Positions 1-11,101 are shown, counted from the stretch's first letter. The stretch: DNA of 64,000 bases from Gautieria morchelliformis (GCA_015179125.1 WHVA01000094.1:212803-276802), one strand, 5' to 3'. Notes: generated by a model not told the origin, from the sequence alone. Made by a program: numbers and translations.

Positions 1-465
1 ACACGACAGATCCTCACGCCGGCAGACTTTGCCTTATTGAACGACCTGCGCATCAAAGCTGCGACGGACGCCGTCCAGGCAGGTGGTGGGTCATCTACAA
101 AACGGAAGCTAGCAGAGCTTGAGGCGACCAAGAAAACCATGTCTGTGCACAACACCGGTCTGATGAGCGACACGTTCGTCTCTGAAAATGATATACTGGG
201 TCCTCGGAAGAAGGCCAAGGCTGATTACGAGGAACGGTTGGCTTCAATCCAGAAGGGCAGAGAGGGTCGCGAAAAATTCGGCTCTGCGAAGGGCAAGAGA
301 AAGAAGGATGCCCCGAGTAGCTCTACGAATCGTGAGAAGGCAAGGAATAAGCCGATCATGATGATCATGGCGAGCGGAGCAGTGAAAGGAAAGAAAAAGG
401 CTTCATTGCGGGATAAGCAGAAGAAGTTGAGAGCTCATGTGGATAGATCGAAGAAGGGTGGTTAG
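1..465 (+). CDS. SDA1: SDA1 family protein, C-terminal part (5' end outside window)
   Basis: The reading frame is open from base 1, so the gene enters from the left edge and only the last 154 codons are present. The fragment is very basic. It contains the order typical of the SDA1/SDAD1 C-terminus: a KRKLAELE segment, a KKAKADYEERLASIQKGREG stretch, an SSSTNREKARNKP block, a run of methionines (PIMMIMASG) and a final lysine-rich SLRDKQKKLRAHVDRSKK tail. In yeast, SDA1 acts in the nucleus in 60S pre-ribosome maturation and export and in actin organisation; that role is known from the family, not visible here. The stop is followed by a short spacer before the lipase gene on the same strand. Confidence 0.85.
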   Translation, partial: TRQILTPADFALLNDLRIKAATDAVQAGGGSSTKRKLAELEATKKTMSVHNTGLMSDTFVSENDILGPRKKAKADYEERLASIQKGREGREKFGSAKGKRKKDAPSSSTNREKARNKPIMMIMASGAVKGKKKASLRDKQKKLRAHVDRSKKGG

Positions 466-712
466 TTTGGAGGCCCGGGTAATGGTTTTCTGTTGTTTGC
501 TGGAGATCGTGCACAGGACAAATACAATTTGCGGGCGACGACTGAGCTAGGTGCGATTTTAGGCGAGGGGTGTAATTGTGAAGCTAGGACTCGAAGGTTG
601 TCTCTGTCTAAGTTCAAGGTAGCAAGGTAGACTGAGAATGGATTGCCATGTATGTGACAATCACCTTCCGTCACGCCTCAAGGTCGACTTTTCTCTCTTA
701 AGTATTATCACC

Positions 713-3691
713 ATGCCCTCGAGATGGTTAGGCATGGCTCACTCGCTGACATATACCGCGTCTAGACTAACAAGCTTTGGGTTTGGAGTTGCCAAAGCCT
801 CCACGAAACTTGGTGTCAGCAGTTCAGTTAACCTCACGTGCAAAACACCTGGCTTAATTATGTTCAGTTCTCCGTCGCGCGACATATCGCTAGCATTGTC
901 TCAATACCCTTAATTACGACCTCCCTGGATCATCTTGAAAGCTTGAGTCTTCTCCCCATACTTCTCGGCGAATCCATAGCATCGACGTCGCTGGCCGCAG
1001 CCTCAACTTCATTAGACGCTATTTCCAACCTTTTAGATGCAAACGACGAAGCATCGTTCTCGCTCGCAACATTTGTCACGCTAGTTCGAACCGAATGGGC
1101 AGACCATGGACCGGTTGGACGGAGTGTTACAGAGGTCGCGCGAGCTGTTGCCGCATGGGCAGCCATACAGGGCTTTACAAAGCAATGGAGCGAAGAGCGG
1201 TGGCTCGGAGGTACTACAGAGCTCACACAACGCGACTTCAAACCTCCTGAGAAGTCTAATGGGAAAACTCAATTTGAGCCCCCTGGCCATCGACGCACAA
1301 TTAGCCGAGTGAGCGTGACGGACGACGTGATCATTCCCGAACAACTGAGTCAAGTGATATCAGCGGACATCGGCAGGAAAGACACACCAGTTGATGCAAA
1401 TTCATTAACAACTGCTCCTTCCGGTGGCACACCTCGGATCGACTCGTCTGTGTCGTTTCACTCAAACTACGAGACGTGGATGGATCTTCGTCGACTTTCG
1501 AAAATGGTGCTTGCGGGCTATGGGGGAGCCGGACTTCTCTTCTTTGGTACACCTTTACAACCAACTGAACCCAAGCCCAGTTTTTCACAATCATCCGCAT
1601 ATGAGAACCGCATTCCGTCTTCCTGCACAGATAACGAAGTCAAAGACATGGAGGAAGATATCCTTATCAACCTCGTTGAAGATGCTGAGGCTGAAGCCAT
1701 GTCACCACCCATGCGAAACGTAGCTGTTTCAGATGTACCGTCTTTTGAGTCAGCTTCGAACCGTACATCCCACCACCGTTCGGGTATCATCAACCCCACT
1801 CTAGCGCAAAGCTCTGCCACCCCTTCGTCGTCATATTCATGGTGGAACGTTCTTTTGGGAAAGCATGATCGCGAGATCTTTGAAGGATACGCATTCACGC
1901 CTGCCGATGATTCAGATAAAGCCACCAATCACTCCTCACCCGGTCCTTCCTCAGAACTGTCCTCCCCCACCCATAGCCGGCTACATCTCCTGTCGTCAAC
2001 GTACGGCATACCAGACATACCCACCGTAGCGTCCGACGGTACCCACAAAAAGGAAGGACCAAAACCTCCGACAGCAATCATTGGTGACATGCGTCATATG
2101 CCTCGGTTCTGGGTCCTGACAGATCATGGGAGGAAGCAAGTAGTCCTCGTTGTCAGAGGTGTGTTTGATCACTTCTGCATTGAGATGCGTTTGCTTGGAA
2201 GGCATCTGTAGAAATCAAATTGAGCTGACATGCCTGATTACACACCAGGGACCATGTCGTTCAATGAGCTAGCGGCGGTGGGCACCTCTTCCGATGTTTG
2301 TTTCTTCCATTTAATGTTGTCTGGGTTTTTCCTTCAGGATCTCACCTGTGAGCCAGAAAATTTTGAACCTGCAACGGCATCTTCTCCAGCAATTTCCAAA
2401 CCAGTAGGTGATTTTCATGTCTCTAAGCCTGATTCCACGGAGATGTGTCGGCCGTCGCGAACAAACAGCAGCACTGTTGTTGTCCCGTTTCCAGTTGAAA
2501 ATTCCTCCACCGGCAAATGTGATGTATCCAATTCTTCTATCCCCCCGACCTCAGAAACCTCGCCACACCATCACTGGACGGCGAACTATGTTAATGATGA
2601 AGCTCAGACCAGCGGTGTACCAATACGGACTGTTCCTGAAGTTGGTGAAATTTTTGCTGAAGACGATGCGCCGTCCTATCAAGTCCACGGCGGGATACTC
2701 CGTTTGGCACGTGCAATGGGATCCAAAGGCAAGCCTGTGCATGAGGCCGTTTCTGCAGCTTTATCTCGGAATCAAGGTTACGGTTAGTGCCAGAGAACAT
2801 ATTTGTGTTATAGCACTGAGGTTGATGATTGGTAGCACTTGTATTATGTGGACACTCTCTTGGTGCTGGAGTGGCTTCGCTGCTTGCTTTGGTGGGAACC
2901 TTTTGTGCTTGGACTGCATTAATCACTGGGTTACTAAAAATATCAGTATAGATGTGGGCAGATCCGATTAGCTGTCTCACAGTACCTTCAAGTGGTTTAC
3001 CATCAAATCGCCGTGCCTCTGTATACTGCTTTGCCCCGCCGTTCGTATCTGCCGTTTATTGTTGTTGCGACCCTTGAAATCGCTTTGATAGGTGTATAGC
3101 CTCACCTTCACTCTCCCGTCTCTGCAAGAACCTCATCACGTCGATCGTGTATTCCTTCGATGTAGTCTCCCGCCTTTCTTTAGGATCAATGCGTGACCTC
3201 ACCAAGGCAGCCTTTTGGCTCTGCGAGGGGCAGGGCGAGGAGAGCACTGTGAGCTTACTGCGCCGAGCCCTCAAGGGGAAGTTGGGCTTTGGGGACATCG
3301 TGGAAGATACGGAAGATGACAAGAAATGGGTCAGTTTTACATATACTCGCAGAGGCTTAGGGGCTGAGGTTTATGGCAGTTCATCGCGGTGCGCAAGACA
3401 CTCGAGGCTAACATGTACTTTGCACATCTCTTTCCTCCAGGTAGAGTATGGTGGGCGGTGCGCAACGAGTCACTGCACCCATCTCACCAGACCCCCGAAG
3501 CGGGCACACGGCTCCGCCTGTATGAAGTGCAACAAGTGGAAAAAGTATTTCGACAGATTGAGTTCAAAGGAGACATGCTCAGGTGAGTTCCGTAAAGCCT
3601 GGCCCACGCGCATTTGACGTCTCTTGTCCATATTTGTAGTTCACATCTACCGCATCAATATGATCGCATGCTGACGGAACTTGAGCTTTGA
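713..3691 (+). CDS. class 3 (diacylglycerol-type) lipase, multi-exon
   Basis: Serine hydrolase of the lipase_3 fold, closest in layout to sn-1-specific diacylglycerol lipases. The long second exon carries a Ser/Thr-rich N-terminal region and reaches FWVLTDHGRKQVVLVVRG. The next exon gives TMSFNELAA and the next DLTCEPENFEPA. Removing introns near 2159-2248 and 2278-2337 joins these in frame. A later junction (about 2784 to 2845) creates GYALVLCGHSLGAGVASLL, whose GHSLG is the nucleophile elbow. Downstream SIVYSFDVVSRLSLGSMRDL supplies the Asp region. The last exon, SSHLPHQYDRMLTELEL, supplies the expected C-terminal His. The ATG at 713 is the most plausible start, but the first splice (about 813-867) is not firmly placed. 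Membrane lipid turnover is inferred from the family. Confidence 0.83.
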
Positions 3692-3812
3692 TTATGATAC
3701 CGTGCTTTCCGGTTGATACACCAGTGTATGATTAGCCGCCATGTAGCCAAAACCCTCTCAATACAGTACAGACATGCAGAATACCTTTAGCGAACTTCCA
3801 CTAGTGAAGGAG

Positions 3813-4294
3813 TCATTCTCCGGTCTCGTCCCGAGGACGATAGGTCATTCCACGGCCTTTGATGTCGTCGTCAATCTCCTCTGGAATCCGCCCTATCACG
3901 CGTGCGGCGTACATTCCTCGGACATACTTCGCTGCAGGGACGGGAACCCTAGGAACTTGCGCGAAATGCATGACGAGATGTCACTCACAAGTGCGCTGCC
4001 ACCGCGCCACCCAGCTTGCCTCCGGGTCGATGACGGCAATAACACCATCGAATTGTGCAGATGTGCAGCTCGATATCCGCTCATGGTTCACTTTCAGCTT
4101 GGTGCACTTATCATCAGTACAGGGAAAGGTGAATATGTGCCAGAGGTACTCGGCACCTGAAGAATCTCCTCGCAGTTGGGACAACCGACTTTTCTGAAAT
4201 CACCTGGAGTCTGTACGATAGAGCAGAGAAGACAAGCACGAAGCTGGCGGCTGCGTGCATGGCCTGGAATGACGGCTTCGCCTTGTAGGGACAT
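3813..4294 (-). CDS. SPT4: transcription elongation factor Spt4
   Basis: Small zinc-binding partner of Spt5 in the DSIF complex that clamps RNA polymerase II. From the ATG at 4294 the protein reads through RQLRACLLCSIVQTPGDF and GCPNCEEILQ, giving the two CxxC pairs of the Spt4 zinc finger. It continues with STSAQFDGVIAV-like sequence (SSCTSAQFDGVIAV) and the WVARWQRT block. Two introns (about 4108-4146 and one spanning about 3925-3985) restore the frame into SKYVRGMYAARVIGRIPEEI, with a final GRGMTYRPRDETGE. Length and motif order match the family. It ends tail-to-tail with the lipase gene, about 120 bases away. The first intron donor (GTGCCG) is weak. Confidence 0.93.
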
Positions 4295-4642
4295 TAGGGC
4301 ACGGGGGCAAAGTCGTTTATAACTTTGGGTTATACACTAGATGCCGGGCCCAAGCCCGGGCTTTGGGGCGGAGCCGGGCCTGCATATCACTACTCTTGAT
4401 ATAGGAACGGGCCAGCATGTAAATAACAAGGTAAACACACAAAAGAAAGAAGGATTTCTATTTTTATTTTTACAAAATAGGTGAAGAGGGGGAATCGGAA
4501 CTGCCGTGAAAAGCGGCAGCACTGCTTCGACTATCGTGTCCATAACTTCGACAGGTTTCTCGCTATCACCGACACCTACCACCAGTAGTAAGAAATGCAT
4601 TCTGCATCCCCCCGACGTGTTGCGAAAACAAACATTTCACTA
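4295..4642. other. intergenic region between SPT4 and the first AA7 oxidase
   Basis: No gene is supported. It holds the Spt4 promoter and the 3' flank of the oxidase. Bases 4341-4382 are a GC-rich, partly self-complementary stretch (CCGGGCCCAAGCCCGGGC core). Bases about 4550-4642 resemble 9228-9314 downstream of the second oxidase copy (shared TTTCTCGCTATCACCGAC), so the duplication includes this 3' flank. Confidence 0.5.
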
Positions 4643-6428
4643 TTAGAACCCCTCTACGAACTTGAACACATCCTCAGGATCCACAGCTCTCTTTATGCTC
4701 TCTAGTCGCTCGACGTGCTCCCCAAAGTATAGTCGACGCCACTCGTCATGGGTCAGCGTCGGATCCATGTAGTTCGGGTACGCCCCACGGGGCTTGCGTT
4801 CCAGGGCCGACACCATGCCATCAACAAATGGAATGCCGTCTTTCGGGTACGGCGGTGTGATAGACGAGGCGTACAGCTGGTACACAAGGAACGCATCCCG
4901 GTGCGCAAATGCAGTAGCGTCGGCGGGCACCGCGTTGATTGCACTCTTGCCTCCGCCGTACACTGCGCACGTCGTCAGCTGACCCTACAGCTTCTCGCAT
5001 GGCTACTCACGGTCGACCTGCGCGAACCAGGTCGTGTTGCTCCTCGATCCCTCCGCTGCCAGATAATTCACCCAGGACGTGATCGAAGCATTCGAGTCAG
5101 GCTGGCTCGTTATGATAGACTGCCACCGATTCAGTACAGAATACATTTATACGTAGACAAAGAAGTCACCTTGGCAAAAAATGTATCATGCTACGCGCCC
5201 GTCAGCACAAATGCAGAGAACAAAGGTGAAACCTACATACACTATCAGGTTGAGACGTGCTGATCGTCCCGTTATCGTTCGCTAACGCAGCCAGTCCCTC
5301 GATCCATCCCAGTGCATTGACCGTCATATTTGCAACCTTCGGGAGCGTGACCACGAACGGGTTAATCACTTTTCTGAACTCATCCTCGGTTCCGTAGTAG
5401 TTGCCCGAGAACTCCGTCGAGACTGTCCCAAGTTGGCCGGGGATCGCTACGAAGAGAGCTGCCATCGCGAGCTCATTCGGGACCGTCGTTGCAAATGCTT
5501 CCCAGGCCGCATAAGCCGCGACTGTCTCGGGTATGCTGAGCGGTTCGAAGGTGATCACATAGCGTACTGTCGTGGGCGGGGCAGGCAGGGTCAGGTATGT
5601 CCATGCCGTGACGAGTCCGAATGAGGGGCCACCGCCTCGGAGTGCCTACGCGTGAACATTCGATCAGTGCCATCCATACGAGTTCGGACTACGTACCCAG
5701 AAGAGGTCCGTGTGCGAGGTGTTGGAGGCCGTCACCAACGTCCCGTTCGCGAGGACGACTTCTGCAGACACGACCCTGTCCAACAACAGCCCACCAATTC
5801 TCGCAAATTTTCCAAATCCACCATACAGGGTATGTCCTCCCGTTCCAACCTACCATCAGAAATTCAATAGTCGCCCAATCACACGACTCCAAGACGCCAC
5901 GCACATAAGGACACGACCCATGCGGCAACGCGCGTTGTCCTTGGTCAAAGATGCCCGTCGCGAGTTCCCCCAGTCTGTTTCCTGTCTGGACAACAGCTGT
6001 CCCGTCAGAATTGAGCGTGAGCCCCTTCATGTTTTCCATGTTGATGACCACGTCCCCCGATAGGCCGTAAGCAGCGTAGGAGTGCCCCCCTGACTTTGCA
6101 GAGACGGAGAGCTGGGCTTTCCCTGCGCACGCCACGACAGCCTGGATTTGGCTCACCGATGTGCTAAACACGACGACATTGTCAGAAATACAGGAACATG
6201 CGTACAGGGACTGCAGGTAAGTAGTTACGGGATAACGACGAAGGACGGGTCAGTACGGATTCGTAGGTTGAAGGGCTCCGAGGCATTCAAGTAACCTGGG
6301 GTTGACGGTGTGAATACCACGAGGTCAGAAATCATGGAGATACACTGTTGTGCAGAGTGTACGTGATTTCCCAGCGCCGCCACCGAGGCGAATACAGACC
6401 CTGAAATCAGCATTGACAATCTCGCCAT
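4643..6428 (-). CDS. secreted FAD-linked oxidase, AA7 / berberine-bridge type, copy 1
   Basis: Flavin-dependent oxidase of the glucooligosaccharide oxidase/BBE group (CAZy AA7), probably secreted and oxidising carbohydrates to lactones with release of H2O2; the substrate is inferred only. Seven exons (6229-6428, 5905-6163, 5697-5849, 5241-5645, 5170-5190, 5011-5119, 4643-4962) join in frame to about 488 residues. The N-terminus is a hydrophobic signal (MARLSMLISGSVFASVAALG). KSGGHSYAAYG gives the histidine, and PHGSCPYVGTGGHTLYGG the cysteine, used for bicovalent FAD attachment. ALRGGGPSFGLVTAWTY is the substrate-domain entry. The C-terminal BBE segment contains YPNYMDPTL and the EHVERLESIKRAVDPEDVF end. 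It is near-identical in its 3' half to the copy at 9315-11101. Confidence 0.9.
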
Positions 6429-6783
6429 GTCGTGGCTTGTCTTCAAGTCTGTTCAACCCCCTTCAGCACCTATCGTCCCAGGCTCGGCGCTAGGCTCGAA
6501 GCTTCGACTTCGACTCCTGGGAGCGGCTTGGAATAGCAACAGTGCCGCTGCGCGTCCAGCACAACCACCTGTCCAAATTGTCCTAAAAAATTGACATAGA
6601 GTACTGTCTAGTAATGATTTTCCCAACTGCAGATATGTAAACAGTTACTGCATAATTTATACGGCTGGATGAGCCACTGTTCGACATTCGTGCAGTACAC
6701 GCGTTGAGCTCAAATCGGATTTTAACAGTACGAGATTCCAACTAGTACTCCCTGCATCAGCCCAGTGCCCTTTCAACTTCCCA
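6429..6783. other. intergenic region upstream of AA7 copy 1
   Basis: Presumed promoter of the first oxidase and 3' flank of the phosphoesterase. I see no open frame or RNA gene here, and the sequence does not obviously match the upstream region of the second oxidase copy, so the duplication seems to stop near the start codon. Confidence 0.4.
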
Positions 6784-8247
6784 TCAGTGATCGTGGTGGT
6801 CGTCAGGCGGACTAACTGTCCCTGGCGGCGGGATGACTCCCGGACCAGTGACGGAGCACGCCAGGGCAGCAGTAGTGTTCCCGGGTGCCGCGAGCGGGGG
6901 CATCACCGGGAAATTCGGCGTCTGTTTCGCTAACGCCTCAAAGTCCAAGAAGTCCGTTAAATCGTTCGCATTTGCGTCACGGAAGGTGAGTGCGGGGAGG
7001 TTGAATTTCCGCTCAAGGAGCGCCAGGACAGACGTATGGTCATAGACCATGTGGCTGACGAAATCCCTTTTCGCATACGGCGAGATGGCGATCATGGGCA
7101 CACGGAAGCCATAGCGCTGATAGCCGTCGAATTGGGGCTCATTTGGGTTAATGGGCAGGATGGAGTCGGGTCGCAGGGCGGCAGGAGGCGGGACGTGGTC
7201 AAAGTAGCCGCCGTGCTCGTCGTAGTTGATGATGAAGAGGGTTTTATTCCACAGGGGCGAATTCCCGATGGCATGCGTGATATCGGAAATGAAGGCGTCG
7301 CCGAGGACGACGTTACGCGGATTCTCCTGCTCAACGCTGTTGTTGGGGTCGATGAAACTGAACTGCGGCAGCATGCCGGCTGCAGCGTCGGCGAAGAAAT
7401 CGGATATAGATTTATGGTTGACGGCTTCTGTCAGGTTATCGTTGATGAGGAATAGTTCTGGGGTCGCCCCATTGGGAAACTGTGCAACGTAGTCGGTCCA
7501 GCTGATATTGAACTTGTCGAGCGTATTGAAAATGGTTCCTGCCGCTGGTTGTAGCTGGCTGATGTCCTGGTTGTCCTCGGTAATTCCCAGCGAGGTGGCC
7601 GCGATGAGGTACATACGGTTAGGAAATGTCTGGCCTAAAAGTGAACAAAAAAATCGGTCGGCAATGGGAAACTGTTTTGCCAGGCTAAATGTCGTTGGCA
7701 GGTCTTGCTCGATGTAGTAGCCCATGGCTACTCCTCCGACAAGCAAGGTGCTACCCTGGAAGATTGGGGTAGAGACAAAGCCATCCATGCTTCCGTTGTC
7801 GAAGGCATTGTGACTTGCGGTCCACGTTTGGCTTGGCTGGCTAGGTAGCTGACACGTGTTGGGCATATGAAAAGCGTGTTGAATTGACCCATTGGGATAA
7901 GGATTTGTAGCGAGTGGCTTCCCGTCAGGACCAAGCGTGAAGCCATCCCCACGACCCAGCAGACCGAACATGTTGTCGAAGGAGTGGTTTTCCATCATCA
8001 GCATTATGATATGCTCGATCCCGGGAAGCGTGTCTGTCCCTGCGGGTAATTTGGGATTTGGAAGAGACCCGGGGTGTCGCAGCTCCTCGCGGCCCAAAGC
8101 GCGCAATGCCGCCTGCACACTGTCGTCGAGCTCGGGTGATCCTGGGTTAGGGTCTCCGTCACGGCGACTATGGTTGGCAAGCACGACATTCGCCGCGGCG
8201 CAGAAGCAGACAGCAGCGTTGAAAATGAAACGCATCGGATTCGGCAC
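6784..8247 (-). CDS. secreted phosphoesterase (PF04185 phospholipase C / acid phosphatase type), intronless
   Basis: Single uninterrupted frame of 487 residues, unlike its intron-rich neighbours. A basic start and hydrophobic core (FIFNAAVCFCAAANVVLA) look like a signal peptide. GIEHIIMLMMENHSFDNMFG is the hallmark N-terminal metal-binding motif of the phosphoesterase family. FIINYDEHGGYFDHVPPP is the second, carrying Asp and His metal ligands, and the downstream DHTSVLALLERKFNLP block is also conserved. The family includes bacterial phospholipase C and fungal acid phosphatases, so either phospholipid or phosphomonoester hydrolysis is possible. Several N-x-S/T sites fit secretion. The C-terminus is Pro-rich and ends in a DDHHDH tail. 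It lies between two AA7 copies on the same strand. A broken paralogue lies at 16025-16806. Confidence 0.92.
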   Translation of the reverse strand: MPNPMRFIFNAAVCFCAAANVVLANHSRRDGDPNPGSPELDDSVQAALRALGREELRHPGSLPNPKLPAGTDTLPGIEHIIMLMMENHSFDNMFGLLGRGDGFTLGPDGKPLATNPYPNGSIQHAFHMPNTCQLPSQPSQTWTASHNAFDNGSMDGFVSTPIFQGSTLLVGGVAMGYYIEQDLPTTFSLAKQFPIADRFFCSLLGQTFPNRMYLIAATSLGITEDNQDISQLQPAAGTIFNTLDKFNISWTDYVAQFPNGATPELFLINDNLTEAVNHKSISDFFADAAAGMLPQFSFIDPNNSVEQENPRNVVLGDAFISDITHAIGNSPLWNKTLFIINYDEHGGYFDHVPPPAALRPDSILPINPNEPQFDGYQRYGFRVPMIAISPYAKRDFVSHMVYDHTSVLALLERKFNLPALTFRDANANDLTDFLDFEALAKQTPNFPVMPPLAAPGNTTAALACSVTGPGVIPPPGTVSPPDDHHDH

Positions 8248-8282
8248 CAGCGGTCGCTGGTTAGGATTGAGTGACAGAAACC

Positions 8283-8292
8283 GGGCACTTTA
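8283..8292 (-). promoter_or_regulatory. candidate TATA box for the phosphoesterase gene
   Basis: Read on the minus strand, GAGTATAAAGTG lies about 40 bases upstream of the ATG at 8247. The spacing is short for a TATA box plus leader, so this is a tentative call. Confidence 0.35.
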
Positions 8293-8820
8293 TACTCACC
8301 GCGCAAGTCGATAGACTTGAAGCGAGTATCTATTCTTGCCGCGACACACAGGGTTGACGTCTGAGCCTCTCGTTCCAGCTTCTCAGCAGTGCTGATTCGC
8401 TGAGCTGTCAACGGCGTTCCCAGCTTTATTACAAGTTGCGCACGTGCTCAGCATAGCTGATTTCCCTTGTTACGGTGCTTCTGAGTGAGTGAATTGTTTG
8501 GGGATTCCCTGGGAATGAGAATGAGCTTTCACGAGTGGTGAGGCGACGTTACCTAACACACATCTCTGCGCACAGACACCAGTTGGATTGGCGATGAGGA
8601 CAGATGGCTGGATACAATGGCAGTCAGATTTTCTCACACTTCTTCCGGATACGAGACATCCAGACTTGTCGTCGATTTTGTGCCTTTGTCCAACGTGCAA
8701 GGCGGGAGATATAACTGACGGAATCTGCTAACTAGAGGGAGGGCCGGCGTGCACCCGGCAGACCGTGGCTGATTCCGAATCTGGACGTTACTTTGGTCTG
8801 GATGTGCACATCAAAAGCAA

Positions 8821-8830
8821 GTCTATAAAA
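8821..8830 (+). promoter_or_regulatory. TATA box (TCTATAAAAGC) ahead of a small frame
   Basis: A canonical TATAAAAG lies about 75 bases upstream of the ATG at 8902. It suggests that the following region is transcribed to the right, whatever its coding capacity. Confidence 0.5.
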
Positions 8831-8901
8831 GCTCGCCACTCTTTCACTCACTTTCGACTCTTCCAACCTAAACTTGCTGCTCCGACAAGCTGTAGAGGTA
8901 T

Positions 8902-9187
8902 GGTCGTTTACTTGGTTCTTTTTTCTTCACCGCCAGCACAGTCTCATAGTATTTACAAGAAACTCAAGCCAGCTGCGAGCAAATCCCCAGTCAGGACCGC
9001 AGGAGGTCGCTCAGAGTTCATAGCCCAGCGTATCCCACGGATCGAAGATTCCACCTCTCTGCCACACGTGGAATTTTCGATGGGCATGCCGCCAACCCCT
9101 TACGATGAAGAAACATACGATTTTCTGTCGCAGCTGATCAGTTCAATCCAAACATACGATGTCTTAGGGTGGGATGTGTGTTGTTAG
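8902..9187 (+). CDS. small hypothetical protein (doubtful)
   Basis: An ATG-started frame of 95 codons follows a good TATA box. The N-terminus MVVYLVLFSSPPAQS is weakly hydrophobic; the rest is Pro/Ser-rich and then acidic (TPYDEETYDFLSQLISSIQ). I recognise no family. A GTATGG..CACAG pair at about 8900-8943 could be an intron removing the ATG used here, in which case the transcript may start at a later ATG (9083) and encode only about 35 residues. It sits in the spacer between the duplicated oxidases and has no visible counterpart upstream of copy 1. Confidence 0.28.
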
Positions 9188-9314
9188 GATAAAGATAGAC
9201 TCAAGCCATATGTACTGAAACCTACCAGTTTCTCGCTATCACCGACGTTCTACCGTCAATAGGAAATACATTCTGCATACCTCCGACGTGTTGCGAAAAC
9301 AAATAATTTCATTA

Positions 9315-11101
9315 TTAGAACCCCTCTACAAGCTCGAAGACATCCTCAGGATCCACAGCTCTCTTTATGCTCTCTAGTCGCTCGACGTGCTCCCCAAAGT
9401 ATAGTCGACGCCACTCGTCATGGGTCAGCGTCGGATCCATGTAGTTCGGGTACGCCCCACGGGGCTTGCGTTCCAGGGCCGACACCATGCCATCAACAAA
9501 TGGAATGCCGTCTTTCGGGTACGGCGGTGTGATAGACGAGGCGTACAGCTGGTACACAAGGAATGCATCCCGGTGCGCAAATGCAGTAGCGTCGGCGGGC
9601 ACCGCGTTGATTGCACTCTTGCCTCCGCCGTACACTGCGCGCGTCGTCAGCTGACTCTACAGCATCTTGCGTGTCTACTCACGATCGACCTCTGCGAACC
9701 AGAACGCGGTGTCGCTACTCGATCCCTCCGTTGCCAGGTAATTCACCCAGGATGTGATCGAAGCATTCGAGTCAGGCTGGGTCGTTATGATAGACTGCCA
9801 CTGGATCGGTACAGCATACACCGATATGTAGAGAAAGAAGTCACCTTGGCAAAAAATGTATCATGCTACGCGCCCGTCAGCACAAATGCAGAGAACAAAG
9901 GTGAAACCTGCGCACATTATCAGGTTGAGACGTGCTGACCGTCCCATTGATCGCAAACGCAGCCAGTCCCTCGATCCACCCCAGTGCATTGACTGTCATA
10001 TTTGCAACCTTCGGGAGCGTGGCCACGAACGGGTTAATCACTGCTTTGAACTCATCCTCGGTTCCGTAGTAGTTGCCCGAGAAACTTATCGAAACTGTCC
10101 CAAGCTGCCCGGGGTTTTCTCCGAAGAAAGCTGTCATCGCGAGCTCATTGGGCGCCGCCGTTGCAAATGCTTGCCAGGCTGCAAAGGCCGCAACTATCTC
10201 GGGTACGCTGAGCGGTTCAAATGCGATCACATAGTGTATCGTCGTAGGCGGGGCAGGCAGGGTCAGGTATGTCCATGCCGTGACGAGTCCGAATGAGGGG
10301 CCACCACCTCGTAGTGCCTACGCGTGAATATTCGGTCAGCGCATGCCATCCATACGAGTTCGGAGTATGTACCCAGAAGAGGTCCGTGTGCGAGGTGTTG
10401 GAGGCCGTCACCAACGTCCCGTTCGACAGGACTACTTCGGCAGACACGACGGTGTCCAACAACAGCCCACCAATTCTCCCAAATTTTCCAAATCCACCAT
10501 ACAGGGTATGTCCCCCCGTTCCAATCTACCGTCAGATACTAATTCAATGACCGCCAGTCACACGAGACGCCACGCACGTAAGGACACGTCCCATGCGGCA
10601 ACGCGCGTTGTCCCTGCTCAAAGATGGCGGTCGCAAGCTCCCCCAGTCTGTTTCCTGTCTGGACAACAGCTGTCCCGTCAGAATTGAGCGTGAGCGCCTT
10701 CATGTTTTTCATGTCGATGACCACGTCCCCCGATAGGCCGTAAGCAGCGTAGGAGTGTCCCCCTGACTTTGCAGAGACGGAGAGCTGGGCTTTCCCTGCG
10801 CACGCCACGACAGCCTGGATTTGGCTCACCGATGTGCTAAACACGACAATGTCAGATATACAGGACCGTGCGTACAGGGACTGCAGGTAAGTAATTACGG
10901 GGTAACGATGATGGACGGGTCAGTATGGATCCGTAGGTTGTAGGGCTCCGAGGCATTCGAGTAACCTGGGTTTGACGGTGTGAATACCACAAGGTTAGAA
11001 ATGTTGGAGATACACTGTTGTGCCGAGTGTACGTGGTTTCCCAGCGTCGCCACCGAGGCGAATAGACTGGACACCGAAATCACCATGAATAATTTCGCCA
11101 T
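9315..11101 (-). CDS. secreted FAD-linked oxidase, AA7 / berberine-bridge type, copy 2
   Basis: Tandem paralogue of the gene at 4643-6428 with the same seven-exon layout and all frames intact. The start MAKLFMVISVSSLFASVATLG is signal-like. Exon 2 carries SAKSGGHSYAAYGLSGDVV (His for FAD) and PHGTCPYV (Cys for FAD), followed across an intron by IGTGGHTLYGGFGKF. The last exon differs from copy 1 at only two of about 106 residues (DVFELVEGF against DVFKFVEGF). The 21-base exon near 9843-9863 and its neighbouring intron are also nearly identical to copy 1. The central part (FFGENPGQLGTVSISFSG) is more diverged. Both copies therefore look functional. Secreted carbohydrate oxidation is the family expectation. 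Confidence 0.9.

Larger units (their letters stand above)
8248..8901. other. intergenic region between phosphoesterase and a small plus-strand frame
   Basis: No conserved coding sequence is visible. It contains the candidate TATA element of the phosphoesterase at the left end and a clear TCTATAAAAGC element near 8820 pointing to the right, consistent with a divergent promoter region. Confidence 0.45.

Noticed and set aside
4748-5263. 171-codon plus-strand frame and its twin at 9420-9938
   Set aside because: Both are antisense shadows of the two AA7 oxidases; their similarity only reflects the gene duplication.
7036-7455. 139-codon plus-strand frame
   Set aside because: Antisense to the conserved catalytic part of the phosphoesterase.
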